From positions 310,001 through 374,000 of the forward strand of contig NZ_JAGDEL010000003.1 of assembly GCF_017497975.1 (NCBI RefSeq): a DNA stretch of 64,000 bases. The letters are read 5' to 3'. The notes under the pieces are model-generated. The model did not search any database, had not been told where the DNA came from, and saw only the letters and a program-made list of their open reading frames with translations. Positions 44,853 through 53,795 of this stretch are shown piece by piece (position 1 is the stretch's first letter; every line of letters begins with the position of its first letter). Position numbers and translations under genes: made by a program. This DNA is from Metabacillus bambusae. GTDB lineage: Bacteria; Bacillota; Bacilli; Bacillales; Bacillaceae.

Positions 44853-45021
44853 AGAACAAAAGCGCAAGCGCCTTGAACAGCCTCGGGCAAATAAGACGCT
44901 TAAGAATAGAAGGTGTTCTTTACCTTCAATTCTTAAGTGGCTTAGACCCAAGAGGGGCTAGGCGCTGGAGCTGGATGCTAAGCGCTTATTCACAGTACAA
45001 GAATTTTATAATTTCCTAGAC
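44853..45021. repeat. Structured intergenic repeat, copy A
   Basis: About 165 bp from AGAACAAAAGCGCAAGCGCC to TTTATAATTTCCTAGACA. It shares most of its sequence with 62416-62586. A central double hairpin (CTTAAGAAT/ATTCTTAAG outside GAAGGT/ACCTTC) has different bases but the same pairing in copy B (CTCATGAAT/ATTCATGAG). This AAGCGCAAGCGCC...GGCGCTGGAGCTGG family is, from memory, widespread in Bacillaceae. Confidence 0.75.
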
Positions 45022-45024
45022 AGT

Positions 45025-45055
45025 AAAAAAACATTCTTTTCGTCAAAGAATGCTA
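45025..45055. terminator. Hairpin abutting repeat copy A
   Basis: AACATTCTTT and AAAGAATGCT pair with a TCGTC loop, immediately after the repeat. 45056-45404 shows no gene. Confidence 0.5.
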
Positions 45056-45404
45056 CATAAAATGAATATTAAAACATTTTTAATTTATTAATATTTTATT
45101 TTCCCATTGAGAAGTTAGAAATTAAACATTTGATCATGGAATTAATGGATAATCTAAACCAAATTAAAAAAGAAGAAGTGTTTACCTCTTCCCTATCATT
45201 TTATCCATTTTTTATCTTAAAATCACTCTAATACAAACAATTTTAAGAAATAAATAATAATTCCTCTGCTAATAAGTGGAATTTTCCTTTATCTCAAACC
45301 TGTAACGACTGATCGATTTCTCAATTGTCCAAAATTTAATTAATTCAAAAACCTGTATACACTATTTAAACCCAGCTGTCGCTTTTATATGTACATCTTT
45401 TTTA

Positions 45405-45548
45405 TTAGTATTGCTTTAGATGATAATAGTCGCAATTAGCGCAACGAATAGAGCCTGTTACATAAATTATTACATATGGTCTATTTTTATCACATTGAGG
45501 GCAAAATTTTAAATTCGATTGTGCTGTTTTTTCAATTGTTTCATTCAT
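45405..45548 (-). CDS. Small zinc-ribbon protein (47 aa)
   Basis: ATG 45548 follows AAAGGAGGT. Two CxxC knuckles (LKFCPQCDKNRPY and SIRCANCDYYH) spaced 22 residues apart form a zinc ribbon like those of ribosome- or RNA-polymerase-associated small proteins. Length and strong binding site support a real gene. Function unknown. Confidence 0.65.
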   Translation of the reverse strand: MNETIEKTAQSNLKFCPQCDKNRPYVIIYVTGSIRCANCDYYHLKQY

Positions 45549-46056
45549 GTAAAAACCTCCTTTACACATAATTCGTTGAAAAATCAACATTTTCATCTCC
45601 TAAAGAAGACTTACAATTTCATAAAAATGCTAGTTTTACAAAATTAAAAAAGTCATATCCTCTAATGAAAACATTTGTTTTGTGTATAGATGAAACTTAA
45701 AAACAATTCTCTATTCTGTTGTCTTTTTATCTCAAGTTGTTTTGTTATATAAGTAAAGTCTTTTCCATAGGAAATCAATTCCCCAAATCTTTTCTCTCTC
45801 AACTAATTATATGACAATGTAAATATTAGTTTAATGTTCTAAATGTAAAATTGTAGCAATTTAATCAATTAAAACATCTCATAAGAGAAGAATGACATAT
45901 AATAAAAAATATTGAACTACCCTTTGTATCGGCCCCACCTACGCCAAATACTATGACGGCACGCGTGCCATCCACTCCATTAATATTATAACTGGAAACG
46001 CTTACATTTGTAAAGATTAATAGAACCAAAGTTTCTAATTGTTGACCTTTTTTTTA
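45549..46056. other. Gap with one short coding-like stretch
   Basis: The plus strand is open at 45916-46020 (34 codons, no start), reading GPTYAKYYDGTRAIHSINII and using GC-rich codons unlike the surroundings. It may be a fragment of a transferred gene. The rest of the gap shows no feature. Confidence 0.25.
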
Positions 46057-46258
46057 TCATGGAGCAAAGTGAAGCGAGTGACTTGATTCTTCAACATGAA
46101 AGCTGTCATATACACGTCCACCTTGTAACACATTATCCACAACAATCAGTACACTAAGATTGGCTAAACGTAATGAAAGATCTAGGTAGTTCGGATAATT
46201 TTTCTTATTGTGAGTACTGGTTATAAAAAAACGTCTAAAACCCAATAATACCAAGGAT
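46057..46258 (-). pseudogene. O-methyltransferase remnant, copy 2
   Basis: The minus strand reads NKKNYPNYLDLSLRLAN and IVVDNVLQGGRVYDSFHVEE, the same C-terminal methyltransferase region as at 32.3-32.6 kb, then loses similarity. Upstream, both remnants share a damaged stretch (LILLGFRRFFI) with the same errors, so they come from one decayed ancestor. At about 46258 it joins the intron-like sequence. Confidence 0.65.
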
Positions 46259-46804
46259 CGTAGCGTTGGCACTGTGGCATCCCTCCTTGTAGAAGTGAAT
46301 GTTCCCACATCCCTACCCGATCGGTGCCATTTACGTTAGGAATATAATCGTTCAATTCGCTAGACTTGGGACTATTCCTCTACTCCCATTACAGGAGGTT
46401 CTTCCGTCAAATCCCTACTCTCTCAAGGATGAATGCTTTTCAGCTTGACCTTATAACATCCGTTTTTAGTGACAGCGTTTCAACGTTCCTAACTTTCCAA
46501 GTACCTTACAACATAGCTTTCCTTACTAGACGTAGATGTTTTTTTAAGCCTGAGATCTGGATACCGCCATTGTTTCATAATGTGCAGTTTTACACTACAC
46601 CACTCTCCCCATCGACCGATGGGTCATAGGTTTACCTATGTTCAATCTTTACCCCTTACCTTCGGAAGTTCGTCAGTTCCTATCTCAAAGAACGATTCTC
46701 ACCTTATCTAGTTTTTAAGCCATGCGGCATATCCGCTGGCATACCTTTTCTATCTTAGAATGGGCTTCATCCTTTGTTCTGCCGAATCTACCTGTCCTTC
46801 ACAC
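46259..46804 (-). mobile_element. 5' part of a group II intron, truncated
   Basis: No credible protein frame covers this stretch on either strand. Read on the minus strand from about 46804 it begins GTGTGTGAAGGACAGGTAGA, matching the GUGYG 5' end of bacterial group II introns. It then has structured blocks: GGTATGCCAGCGGATATGCC, GGAACTGACGAACTTCCGAA with GGTAAGGGG, GGTGTAGTGTAAAACTGCAC, GTTATAAGG and GGGAGTAGAGGAATAGTCCC near the domain I-IV boundary. The reverse transcriptase gene and domain V are absent, cut at the methyltransferase junction. Assignment rests on remembered motif order. Confidence 0.5.
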
Positions 46805-47045
46805 ACTATGGACTGTCATACATAATGCAAGTATTGACGGGATTCAAAAAACATGGTTCCATCATTCCCATCCTCCGTTATTTTCACATCTTAAGTGTTT
46901 ATTACAGAACTTGTCGCGCGCGCCCTATTGTTGAAGATTATCTGCAATAGAAATTACCAAAATAACGTAGAGTACCCCAGAATTCACAAAAGATAGAATA
47001 ACAAACACTCCAATTTTCCCTAAAATGTAGAAAATGGAAATATTT

Positions 47046-47067
47046 TTCTGGACTCATCGTTCCAGAA
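47046..47067. promoter_or_regulatory. Operator upstream of the TetR gene
   Basis: TTCTGGACTCATCGTTCCAG then AA is a dyad (TTCTGGA/TCCAGAA) resembling the 47.7-kb palindrome core (GGAACG/CGTTCC). It is about 40 bp ahead of the start. Confidence 0.45.
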
Positions 47068-47104
47068 TAGTTATAATAAATTTTGTAAATGGAGGTGTTG
47101 TAAT

Positions 47105-47680
47105 TTGGGAAGAAATATCAGTTTTAACAAAGAACATGCTTTAAATAAAGCTATGTATTTATTTTGGGAGAAAGGATATGACGCTACATATATCTCTGAA
47201 CTTATTGAAACGATGGGAATAAGTCGCTCTACTCTTTACGATAGTTTTGGAGATAAAGATGCATTATTTAAAATAGTTTTAGAGCATTATAAAAACTACC
47301 GCTATCGAAAGAGAAATTTACTTTTTAGTGGTATAAACGCTAAAGAATCACTTAAATCCTTTTTTTATAAACATATTGAAGAATGCTATTCAGATGACAT
47401 TCCAAAAAGTTGTATTATAACTAATTCTTCACTGCTTATTGGACATATTGATCCTTCAATAGAAGAAATTCTTCTAGAGTATTTTAATGAACTTGAAAAA
47501 GTTTTTAAGCAAGTCATAGATGAAGGACAAAGGAAAGGAGAAATTTCACAAGAGGCCGACCCTGAATTAGTTGCATATTCTTTACTAAGCTTAAATCATA
47601 GCATTAGTTTAATGTCTAGATATAAAAAGGAGGAAAATCTAGCTTATAAATTAGTGGACAAGACTATTGGGGACCTATAG
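47105..47680 (+). CDS. TetR/AcrR-family transcriptional repressor
   Basis: 191 aa, TTG start 9 nt after GGAGG. N-terminal HTH: YISELIETMGISRSTLYDSF then GDKDALFKIVL. The C-terminal ligand domain resembles the TetR_C 'AcrR-like' group. It lies upstream of an MFS gene on the same strand, and a 32-bp palindrome separates them, so it most likely represses that transporter (and itself). Ligand unknown, perhaps the transporter's drug-like substrate. Confidence 0.9.
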   Translation: MGRNISFNKEHALNKAMYLFWEKGYDATYISELIETMGISRSTLYDSFGDKDALFKIVLEHYKNYRYRKRNLLFSGINAKESLKSFFYKHIEECYSDDIPKSCIITNSSLLIGHIDPSIEEILLEYFNELEKVFKQVIDEGQRKGEISQEADPELVAYSLLSLNHSISLMSRYKKEENLAYKLVDKTIGDL

Positions 47681-47692
47681 TCTTTCTTTTTT

Positions 47693-47724
47693 GATTATTT
47701 TGGAACGGACGTTCCGAAATAATC
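47693..47724. promoter_or_regulatory. 32-bp near-perfect palindrome between tetR and the MFS gene
   Basis: GATTATTTTGGAACG and CGTTCCGAAATAATC flank GA with a single mismatch. The GGAACGxxCGTTCC core is typical of TetR-family sites. It may also act as a weak terminator for tetR. Confidence 0.6.
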
Positions 47725-47758
47725 AAAATAATAATAAAAATAAACAAAAGGAATGATT

Positions 47759-48955
47759 ATGATGACTAAAAAAACAAATTTTCTAATATTTATATTGGCA
47801 ATTAGTTGTGGATCCCTTGCTGCTAATATTTATTATTCACAACCAATCGTACAATTCATTGCAAAAGATCTTAACATTTCTTCTGATTTATCTGGATTGC
47901 TCACAACCTTGACACAAATTGGGTATGGATTAGGATTATTTTTTATCGTACCAATGGCTGACTTATTTAAAAGTAAAAAAATAATAGGAATCCTTATCGG
48001 GCTAACTATTATTGCATTAATTGGTACGCTTATTTCGACAAATGGAATTGTTTTTTTAATATTCACAACCATGATTGGCATGGGAGCCTGTGCGGCTCAA
48101 ATGTTAGTTCCATTAACAATGAGGATTGTACCCATTGAAGAGACAGGTAAATATGTGGGTAAAGTGATGAGTGGTTTATTGATTGGGATTATGATTGCTC
48201 GCCCATTATCTATCGGAATAGCTGACTGGTTCGGCTGGAGAATGGTATTTCTTTTTTCATTAATAACGCTTGTTGCCGTATTACTGTTAAGTATAAAGTT
48301 TTTGCCCAACTATGAAGTAGTATCGACTAGTAACATGTCATATCCAAATTTAATAGCTTCTATGGTGAAGCTATTAATAAATACATCTCCTTTACAACAA
48401 AGAGCTTTTTATCACGCATGTTTATTTGCAACATTTAGTCTTTATTGGACAGTTATCCCAATTTTATTAAGGTCTGAGCCATTACATTTTTCAAATAATG
48501 AAATTGCATTAATTGGCTTTGCTGCAATAGCTGGAGCTTTATTAACTCCTACTATTGGTAAAATAGCAGATAAAGGTTATATTTTTATAATGACTAATGT
48601 ATCAATGGTTCTCGTACTATTATCTATCTTACTATTATTTTTTGTTCAAGATCATTCACTATTTAGTGTAATTTTAATCCTTATCTCCGGCATTAGCATT
48701 GATATCGGTGTATCAGGAAATTTATTATTAGGCCAAAAAGTTATCTTTGGTTTGAATCCCGAGATAAGAAACAGACTTAATGGTTTATATATGACTATTT
48801 TCTTTTTAGGGGGAGCCTTTGGTTCATGGATTGGAAGTTATACTTACTATAAATTTAATATTGTAATAACTTTACTCATTGGAACAGCTTTACCAATAAT
48901 CGCCTTAATTGTCCATGTGAAACAAAATAATAAATTAAAACTATTAAACACCTAA
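47759..48955 (+). CDS. MFS transporter (DHA1-type efflux)
   Basis: 399 aa with twelve predicted helices. N-terminal ANIYYSQPIVQFIAKDLNIS is characteristic of a DHA1 subgroup of small-molecule exporters; the loop 2-3 motif is PMADLFKSKKIIG, a variant of GxLaDrxGrkxxl. Start ATG 47759 (AAAAGGA is 6 nt upstream; ATG 47753 is too close). Controlled by the adjacent TetR. Probably exports a toxic compound. Confidence 0.88.
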   Translation: MMTKKTNFLIFILAISCGSLAANIYYSQPIVQFIAKDLNISSDLSGLLTTLTQIGYGLGLFFIVPMADLFKSKKIIGILIGLTIIALIGTLISTNGIVFLIFTTMIGMGACAAQMLVPLTMRIVPIEETGKYVGKVMSGLLIGIMIARPLSIGIADWFGWRMVFLFSLITLVAVLLLSIKFLPNYEVVSTSNMSYPNLIASMVKLLINTSPLQQRAFYHACLFATFSLYWTVIPILLRSEPLHFSNNEIALIGFAAIAGALLTPTIGKIADKGYIFIMTNVSMVLVLLSILLLFFVQDHSLFSVILILISGISIDIGVSGNLLLGQKVIFGLNPEIRNRLNGLYMTIFFLGGAFGSWIGSYTYYKFNIVITLLIGTALPIIALIVHVKQNNKLKLLNT

Positions 48956-49087
48956 TTGTTGATATTAAATTATAAAGATGTATTCAGCAGACGATTTTTA
49001 AACATGCAATCTCACAATCATTAGATATGGAACTACTGTTTGTTTTTTGAACTTGTATAAAAGTTTAAAGCTGATTTTGATTGTAGA

Positions 49088-49118
49088 AAAGGCAGCAAAA
49101 TAACAGCTGCCTTATTTT
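49088..49118 (+). terminator. Terminator of the TetR-MFS pair
   Basis: AAGGCAGC and GCTGCCTT flank a 9-nt loop and are followed by ATTTTAT. 49119-49354 contains no gene. Confidence 0.75.
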
Positions 49119-49354
49119 ATGTTCAAATAAGTTTGCACCAATGTTATGAAGGATAAATAAAAGCTAAGTGTCAACTTACTTTCCTCCCCTTTATATTTTA
49201 AAAAGTAAGTGTTTACTATTATATTCAAATGGATAATCATTTAACTTATCCTTAATAAAAATTTTCAAGTTATTTAATAGGTATGCTGGTAAAATTGGAT
49301 CAAGTAAATATTTGATCATTTTTAATCGCATATGGCCCCGAACATTATCCCTAC

Positions 49355-50002
49355 TTAGCTACTCACCCACTTAATCGTCTTCGAAAGCAGTTCAGTAAAG
49401 CGAGGATCTAAAAGCCCTTCTTTATTATGGGCCGGAGTAAGACAGCATACCCGTCCTTTTCCATAGTCATGAAACCATCCTGCGATGGATTGACCCTCTT
49501 CTGACTCTGATTTTAAAAAGATATTTGTTTCCTCTTGATTTATTTTAACAAAATAATGCTCATCTATTATTTCAAAAGATACTGGTCCAAATACATCGTT
49601 TCCTTTTACACTTGTATATTTTACTTGAGAATGAAGTTCAGGATGGTATTCAAAATAGCCTTTTAACATTTTAGTATAGCTACTCTCGTCGGCATAAGAG
49701 GCAAGTCCTGAATGCCAGCCTAACCAACCGCCACCTTGGTCGACGTACTGAGCAATCGTTTCACCAATCTCATCAGTCATCCAAGTATCTACCTTTTCGT
49801 CGGTTGGATTGACCCGATCCTCTTTAAATAAGATAACGGCATCTGGTTTTTTCTTCAATTCTTCAATTAACTGGCTCGTTTGAATTTCGATACATTCAAC
49901 CTTTTCGTTTTCGTTTAGTAAGGTTAACGCTCGATTTAAGGAAGCTTGAATCCCTTCTTCCGAGTGATAGTAATCACCTAAAAGGGCCACGATTTTTTTC
50001 AC
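49355..50002 (-). CDS. ThuA-domain (trehalose utilisation-like) protein
   Basis: 215 aa with the class-I-glutamine-amidotransferase-like fold of ThuA. Visible blocks: IVALLGDYYHSEE, QYVDQGGGWLGWHSGLASY and KGRVCCLTPAHNKEG. The GTG at 50002 follows GGAGTGA; the GTG at 50011 lies within it. ThuA proteins interact with sugar metabolism by an unknown mechanism. It is the last gene of the LacI-controlled ABC/VOC/SDR locus, 100 bp after the SDR. Confidence 0.85.
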   Translation of the reverse strand: MKKIVALLGDYYHSEEGIQASLNRALTLLNENEKVECIEIQTSQLIEELKKKPDAVILFKEDRVNPTDEKVDTWMTDEIGETIAQYVDQGGGWLGWHSGLASYADESSYTKMLKGYFEYHPELHSQVKYTSVKGNDVFGPVSFEIIDEHYFVKINQEETNIFLKSESEEGQSIAGWFHDYGKGRVCCLTPAHNKEGLLDPRFTELLSKTIKWVSS

Positions 50003-50113
50003 ATCAATCACTCCACGTTTCTAATTTTTACTACTACTATGTAACCTTCTGGTTGGATCCTTGGGACTCGATTAATATTTCACCCCCAAACAATGGTTTG
50101 AGGGTCAGTAGAT

Positions 50114-50815
50114 TTATAGTGGCATTGGTTCTCCCTGTGTATTAATAAACGAAGAGGTACCAGTAATTTTCTGTTTTTTCTCGATAATATCTATAATCCC
50201 TTTTGCTGATTCCTCTGGTGTACCCGGGGCTTTCTCTCCACCCATGTCTGTTTTGATCCAGCCAGGATGAACAGCAAATACAGATACCTGATCATCTGCT
50301 AGATATTTTCTAAGTTGTTGTGAAAACATGTTTAACGATGCTTTAGAAAGTGCGTAAGGATAATCCCCTCCGTATGCATTTTGAAAGCTTCCTGCTTCAG
50401 ATGAGATATTAATGATCGATGAATTAGGTCCTTTGGACAGTAGTGGCAAGAAATGTTTAATGACACGCATCGGTCCAAAAAGGTTAATATTAAACGTCTG
50501 CTCCACCTTAGTAATATCTATTTCTTCAATTGTTTTTGAACGTTCATTTAAAATTCCTGCATTGTTAATGATCACATCGAGAGTAATGTTTTCCTCTTCT
50601 AGCTTTTCTGAAGCTGCTTGACAGGTTGCTTCCTCGGCAACATCTAGGGATAGAAGAGAAACCTGATTTAGAAAAAGAGAACGTAGTTGTGCTAATTGAT
50701 CCATTTGTTTTTCAGGGTTTCTGATCCCAGCAAAAACAGTGTGTCCCCTTTTGACCGCCTCGATCGTAAGCGCAAGACCTAGACCACGATTAGCACCTGT
50801 GATTAATAGTTTCAT
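50114..50815 (-). CDS. Short-chain dehydrogenase/reductase (SDR)
   Basis: 233 aa classical SDR: cofactor motif LLITGANRGLGLAL at residues 3-16, NNAG, catalytic Ser in SSIINISSEAG, and Y-x3-K in YPYALSKASLNMF. It oxidises or reduces a hydroxyl/keto group, probably on a sugar-derived compound given its operon. ATG start, 22 bp after the VOC gene. Confidence 0.9.
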   Translation of the reverse strand: MKLLITGANRGLGLALTIEAVKRGHTVFAGIRNPEKQMDQLAQLRSLFLNQVSLLSLDVAEEATCQAASEKLEEENITLDVIINNAGILNERSKTIEEIDITKVEQTFNINLFGPMRVIKHFLPLLSKGPNSSIINISSEAGSFQNAYGGDYPYALSKASLNMFSQQLRKYLADDQVSVFAVHPGWIKTDMGGEKAPGTPEESAKGIIDIIEKKQKITGTSSFINTQGEPMPL

Positions 50816-50837
50816 ATAAACATCCTCATTTCATTCA

Positions 50838-51311
50838 TTACGATTTATGTCCTAATTCTTGTAAACCTAACATAACACCCAGCTGAGGAACGGAGTTAAA
50901 GAAGCAATACCTACCAACTCCGTATTCTCCTTTATGTACTAAAGGAATCCCTTTTTCTTCAACAAAGTTAATATGCTCTTCAAAACCATTCACTGTAAAT
51001 GTAATAAACTGAACCCCTTGCCCATGCTTTTGCTTGAACTCAGTATACGGACTCACTTCATTAAGTGGCTCTAATAGCTCCACTGTCACAGGTCCCATTT
51101 GAAGGTTCGCTATTTTCACCCGCGCCGGTACTTGTTCCCCGCGGAAAACAGTATAGGTTTCACCTGTTCGATCTGGGGTGTACTCTTCAGGTGGTAAAAT
51201 GATCTCGGGCATTTCAATACCAAATAGTTCTGAAAAGTTTTTAGCAGCAATATTTATGTCATTAACGACTAATCCTACTTTAATAAGATTGTTGTTATCA
51301 ATTTTATTCAT
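50838..51311 (-). CDS. VOC-superfamily (glyoxalase-like) protein A
   Basis: 157 aa, one VOC domain from KVGLVVNDINIAAKNFSELF. The positions that hold metal ligands in its neighbour appear substituted: the GPHHIAF block reads GVQFITF, and the C-terminal Glu block reads VMLGLQELG. It may therefore be a non-metal, binding or epimerase-partner subunit. It is 14 bp from its paralogue. Confidence 0.85.
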   Translation of the reverse strand: MNKIDNNNLIKVGLVVNDINIAAKNFSELFGIEMPEIILPPEEYTPDRTGETYTVFRGEQVPARVKIANLQMGPVTVELLEPLNEVSPYTEFKQKHGQGVQFITFTVNGFEEHINFVEEKGIPLVHKGEYGVGRYCFFNSVPQLGVMLGLQELGHKS

Positions 51312-51325
51312 GAACGCTTCCCCCC

Positions 51326-51799
51326 CTATTTATCATTTTCAAGAAGCTCTAACATAATCTTTAAGTCTTTGAAGGTGTCCATATAAGCATAGCGTCCACC
51401 TGTATATTCCCCTTTTTGTACCAAAGGCATATTTTTTGCTTCCATTAAAGCAACTTTTTCTTTCATCCCATTGATAATAAAGGCAATATGGTGCGGTCCT
51501 TCGCCATGTTCATTGAGATGATTCCTCCAAGTGCTAGGATGTTGATCAGGTTCAATTAATTCCAATTGAAGGGAACCCATATCGAAAAAGGCTAATTTTG
51601 AACGAGCTTCAGAAGAGGCCCCTTGGAATTCTGTTTGGGCAACATCTACTGTGTCTGTCCAATTCCACTTAGGCTTTTCAACGCCAAAGAATTCTGCATA
51701 AGCTTGTGAAACCGTTTCGATATCATGAACTAAAATACCGATTTGCGCAATAACATTTGTACCTAACACACCATTTTTAGATTGAGTTTTATTAGTCAA
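51326..51799 (-). CDS. VOC-superfamily (glyoxalase-like) protein B
   Basis: 157 aa. IAQIGILVHDIETVSQAYAE begins the fold; SLQLELIEP, EGPHHIAFI and LKIMLELLEN supply the His and Glu expected for a divalent-metal site. Same length and overall order as protein A, so the two probably form a heteromer or arose by duplication. In the ABC sugar operon it may epimerise or cleave the imported compound. Confidence 0.87.
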   Translation of the reverse strand: MTNKTQSKNGVLGTNVIAQIGILVHDIETVSQAYAEFFGVEKPKWNWTDTVDVAQTEFQGASSEARSKLAFFDMGSLQLELIEPDQHPSTWRNHLNEHGEGPHHIAFIINGMKEKVALMEAKNMPLVQKGEYTGGRYAYMDTFKDLKIMLELLENDK

Positions 51800-51874
51800 A
51801 ATACTTCCTCTCCTTTTTGAAGGTAAATTATATATTTACAATGGATGATCCATTGTCGTTCATAATTAAACATA

Positions 51875-52753
51875 TTAATCTTCAAATCCCCATCTTTTCG
51901 ACAGCTTGAAAAAGGCCGTTGTCATGAGTAAGGCAATGATCAAGAGAATCCATGCTTGTGCAGAAGCATACCCCATATCAAAGTACTGAAAAGCATTTCG
52001 ATAGAGATAGAGAGAATAGAACAACGTGGAGTTGTCCGGACCCCCATCGGTGATGATAAAGGCTTCTGCGAAGGATTGAAAAACCGCGATCATTCCAGTA
52101 ATGGAGTTAAAAAGAATCGCGGGTCGTAGCCCTGGCAATGTAATGTGAAAGACTTTTTGAATCACATTGGCACCATCAATGGAAGCTGCTTCATACAAGG
52201 ATTTAGGGATATCACCTAAAGCAGCTAAATAAATCAAAATCATATTTCCAGACATCCAAATTGACATTAAGATGAATCCCGGCTTTGCCCATGTTGGACT
52301 TGAAAACCATCCAGGTCCATCAATTCCAACAATACCAAGAATCGAGTTTACGACACCAGAATCAGGCTGTAATACCCAAATCCATAAAATAGCCAGGACG
52401 ACAAAAGGAACAAGTGTTGGAATGAAGAAAACAACTCTAAAAAAGGAAATTCCTTTAATATTCTTTGTATTTAATAGAATAGCAATGAAGATCGTAACAA
52501 CAGTCGTGATCGTTAAACCAACAAAAATCATGTATAAGGTATTACCGAGCACGGTAAAAAACAATTCATCTTCAAATAGAAGCTGCTTATAGTTAGCAAA
52601 TCCAATATATTTAGGTTCAGCAATTAAGTTATACTCAGTCAAGGAATAGTAAAGAGAACTAAACATTGGATAAGCTGTAAAACAGAGAAAACCGAAAATC
52701 CAAGGAGAAATGAAAAGCAGACCATTTCTCAAATTTCTTTTTTGTATGTTCAT
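51875..52753 (-). CDS. ABC sugar transporter permease (MalF/UgpA-type)
   Basis: 292 aa, six helices, with the EAA loop EAASIDGANVIQKVFHITLP. Start ATG 52753 is 8 nt after GGGGTG; the ATG at 52759 is too close. It forms the channel with the second permease. No ATP-binding subunit is encoded here, as usual for Bacillaceae sugar importers that share MsmX. Confidence 0.92.
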   Translation of the reverse strand: MNIQKRNLRNGLLFISPWIFGFLCFTAYPMFSSLYYSLTEYNLIAEPKYIGFANYKQLLFEDELFFTVLGNTLYMIFVGLTITTVVTIFIAILLNTKNIKGISFFRVVFFIPTLVPFVVLAILWIWVLQPDSGVVNSILGIVGIDGPGWFSSPTWAKPGFILMSIWMSGNMILIYLAALGDIPKSLYEAASIDGANVIQKVFHITLPGLRPAILFNSITGMIAVFQSFAEAFIITDGGPDNSTLFYSLYLYRNAFQYFDMGYASAQAWILLIIALLMTTAFFKLSKRWGFED

Positions 52754-52817
52754 ATTCATTACACCCCTGTTTTTTAAAGAGAGTAGTTATCATTGCTTCG
52801 GAATTCAAACGATGGCT

Positions 52818-53726
52818 TTATCCTTTCGAGCCTGTGAATGTGATGCCTTCAATGAAATATCTCTGCAGAAAGAAAAAGATAATAATAATTGGTAGTGTCA
52901 TGGCCACACCGATCGCCATGAGTAAGCCCCACCTTGGATCATTTTGTGACATAATTTGCTGAACACCTAAGGATAGTGTGTAATGGCTATTATCACTTAA
53001 GAAGATAAGAGGTCCTAGGAAGTCTCGCCATGCTTCGATAAATTGAAAGATAACGACGGTTGCTAATATAGGCTTTGATAATGGTAAAATAACTTTCCAA
53101 AAAACGATAAATTCACTGGCTCCATCCATTTTCGCTGCTTCGGATAATTCTTTCGGTATCCCTTTGAAAAACTGTCTTAATAGGAAAATAAAGAAAGCAT
53201 TTCCGAAAAAGTGCGGAATAATCAAAGGATAGAAGCTTCCAATCCAGCCAATTTCTTTAAATAAGAGAAATAAAGGAATCATAATTACTTGAAAAGGAAG
53301 CATCAATGTTGCCAAAACAATGATGAAAATACCATCGCGATATTTCCATTCAATTCTCGAAAAACCGTAAGCTATTAAAGAGTTAGAAAGTACCGCCCCA
53401 ATGCATGTAAAAACAACAACGATGAGTGTGTTCTTTAAATATAAAAAGAACGGAAATGCCGAGAAAGCTTCCTTATAATTTGACCAATTTAGCGCTTCAG
53501 GAATCCAAACGGGTGGATTAGCAAAGAGCTCCGAACTATCTTTTAACGAACCAGATATCAGCCAAAGAAATGGTACTACAAATGCTAATGAAAATAAGAT
53601 TAAAATCATGTAGACGAAAAGCTTACTCATATTTTTGTTTACTTTTCTCAGTGTTGTCGTTTGCCTTTGATTGGGAAGAATGTTTCGTTGATGTTTTGAT
53701 TGCTCGACTGGGAGTGTCATCTTCAT
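52818..53726 (-). CDS. ABC sugar transporter permease (MalG/UgpE-type)
   Basis: 302 aa with six helices and the EAA motif EAAKMDGASEFIVFWKVILP. GGAGG lies 10 nt before the ATG. The basic N-terminal extension of about 30 residues is longer than usual. Partner of the permease downstream, in the same operon as the binding protein. Confidence 0.92.
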   Translation of the reverse strand: MKMTLPVEQSKHQRNILPNQRQTTTLRKVNKNMSKLFVYMILILFSLAFVVPFLWLISGSLKDSSELFANPPVWIPEALNWSNYKEAFSAFPFFLYLKNTLIVVVFTCIGAVLSNSLIAYGFSRIEWKYRDGIFIIVLATLMLPFQVIMIPLFLLFKEIGWIGSFYPLIIPHFFGNAFFIFLLRQFFKGIPKELSEAAKMDGASEFIVFWKVILPLSKPILATVVIFQFIEAWRDFLGPLIFLSDNSHYTLSLGVQQIMSQNDPRWGLLMAIGVAMTLPIIIIFFFLQRYFIEGITFTGSKG

Positions 53727-53795
53727 ATAAGGCTCCCTCCTTACCTTTTTTCATGGTCCGGATTTTACCGCAAGGCAAAATCCGGTTGTAAAGGT

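Noticed and set aside
46366-46934. Two plus-strand frames of 70-87 codons in the intron-like region
   Set aside because: No start signals and Ser/His/Phe-rich nonsense composition; the sequence is better explained as structured RNA read backwards.
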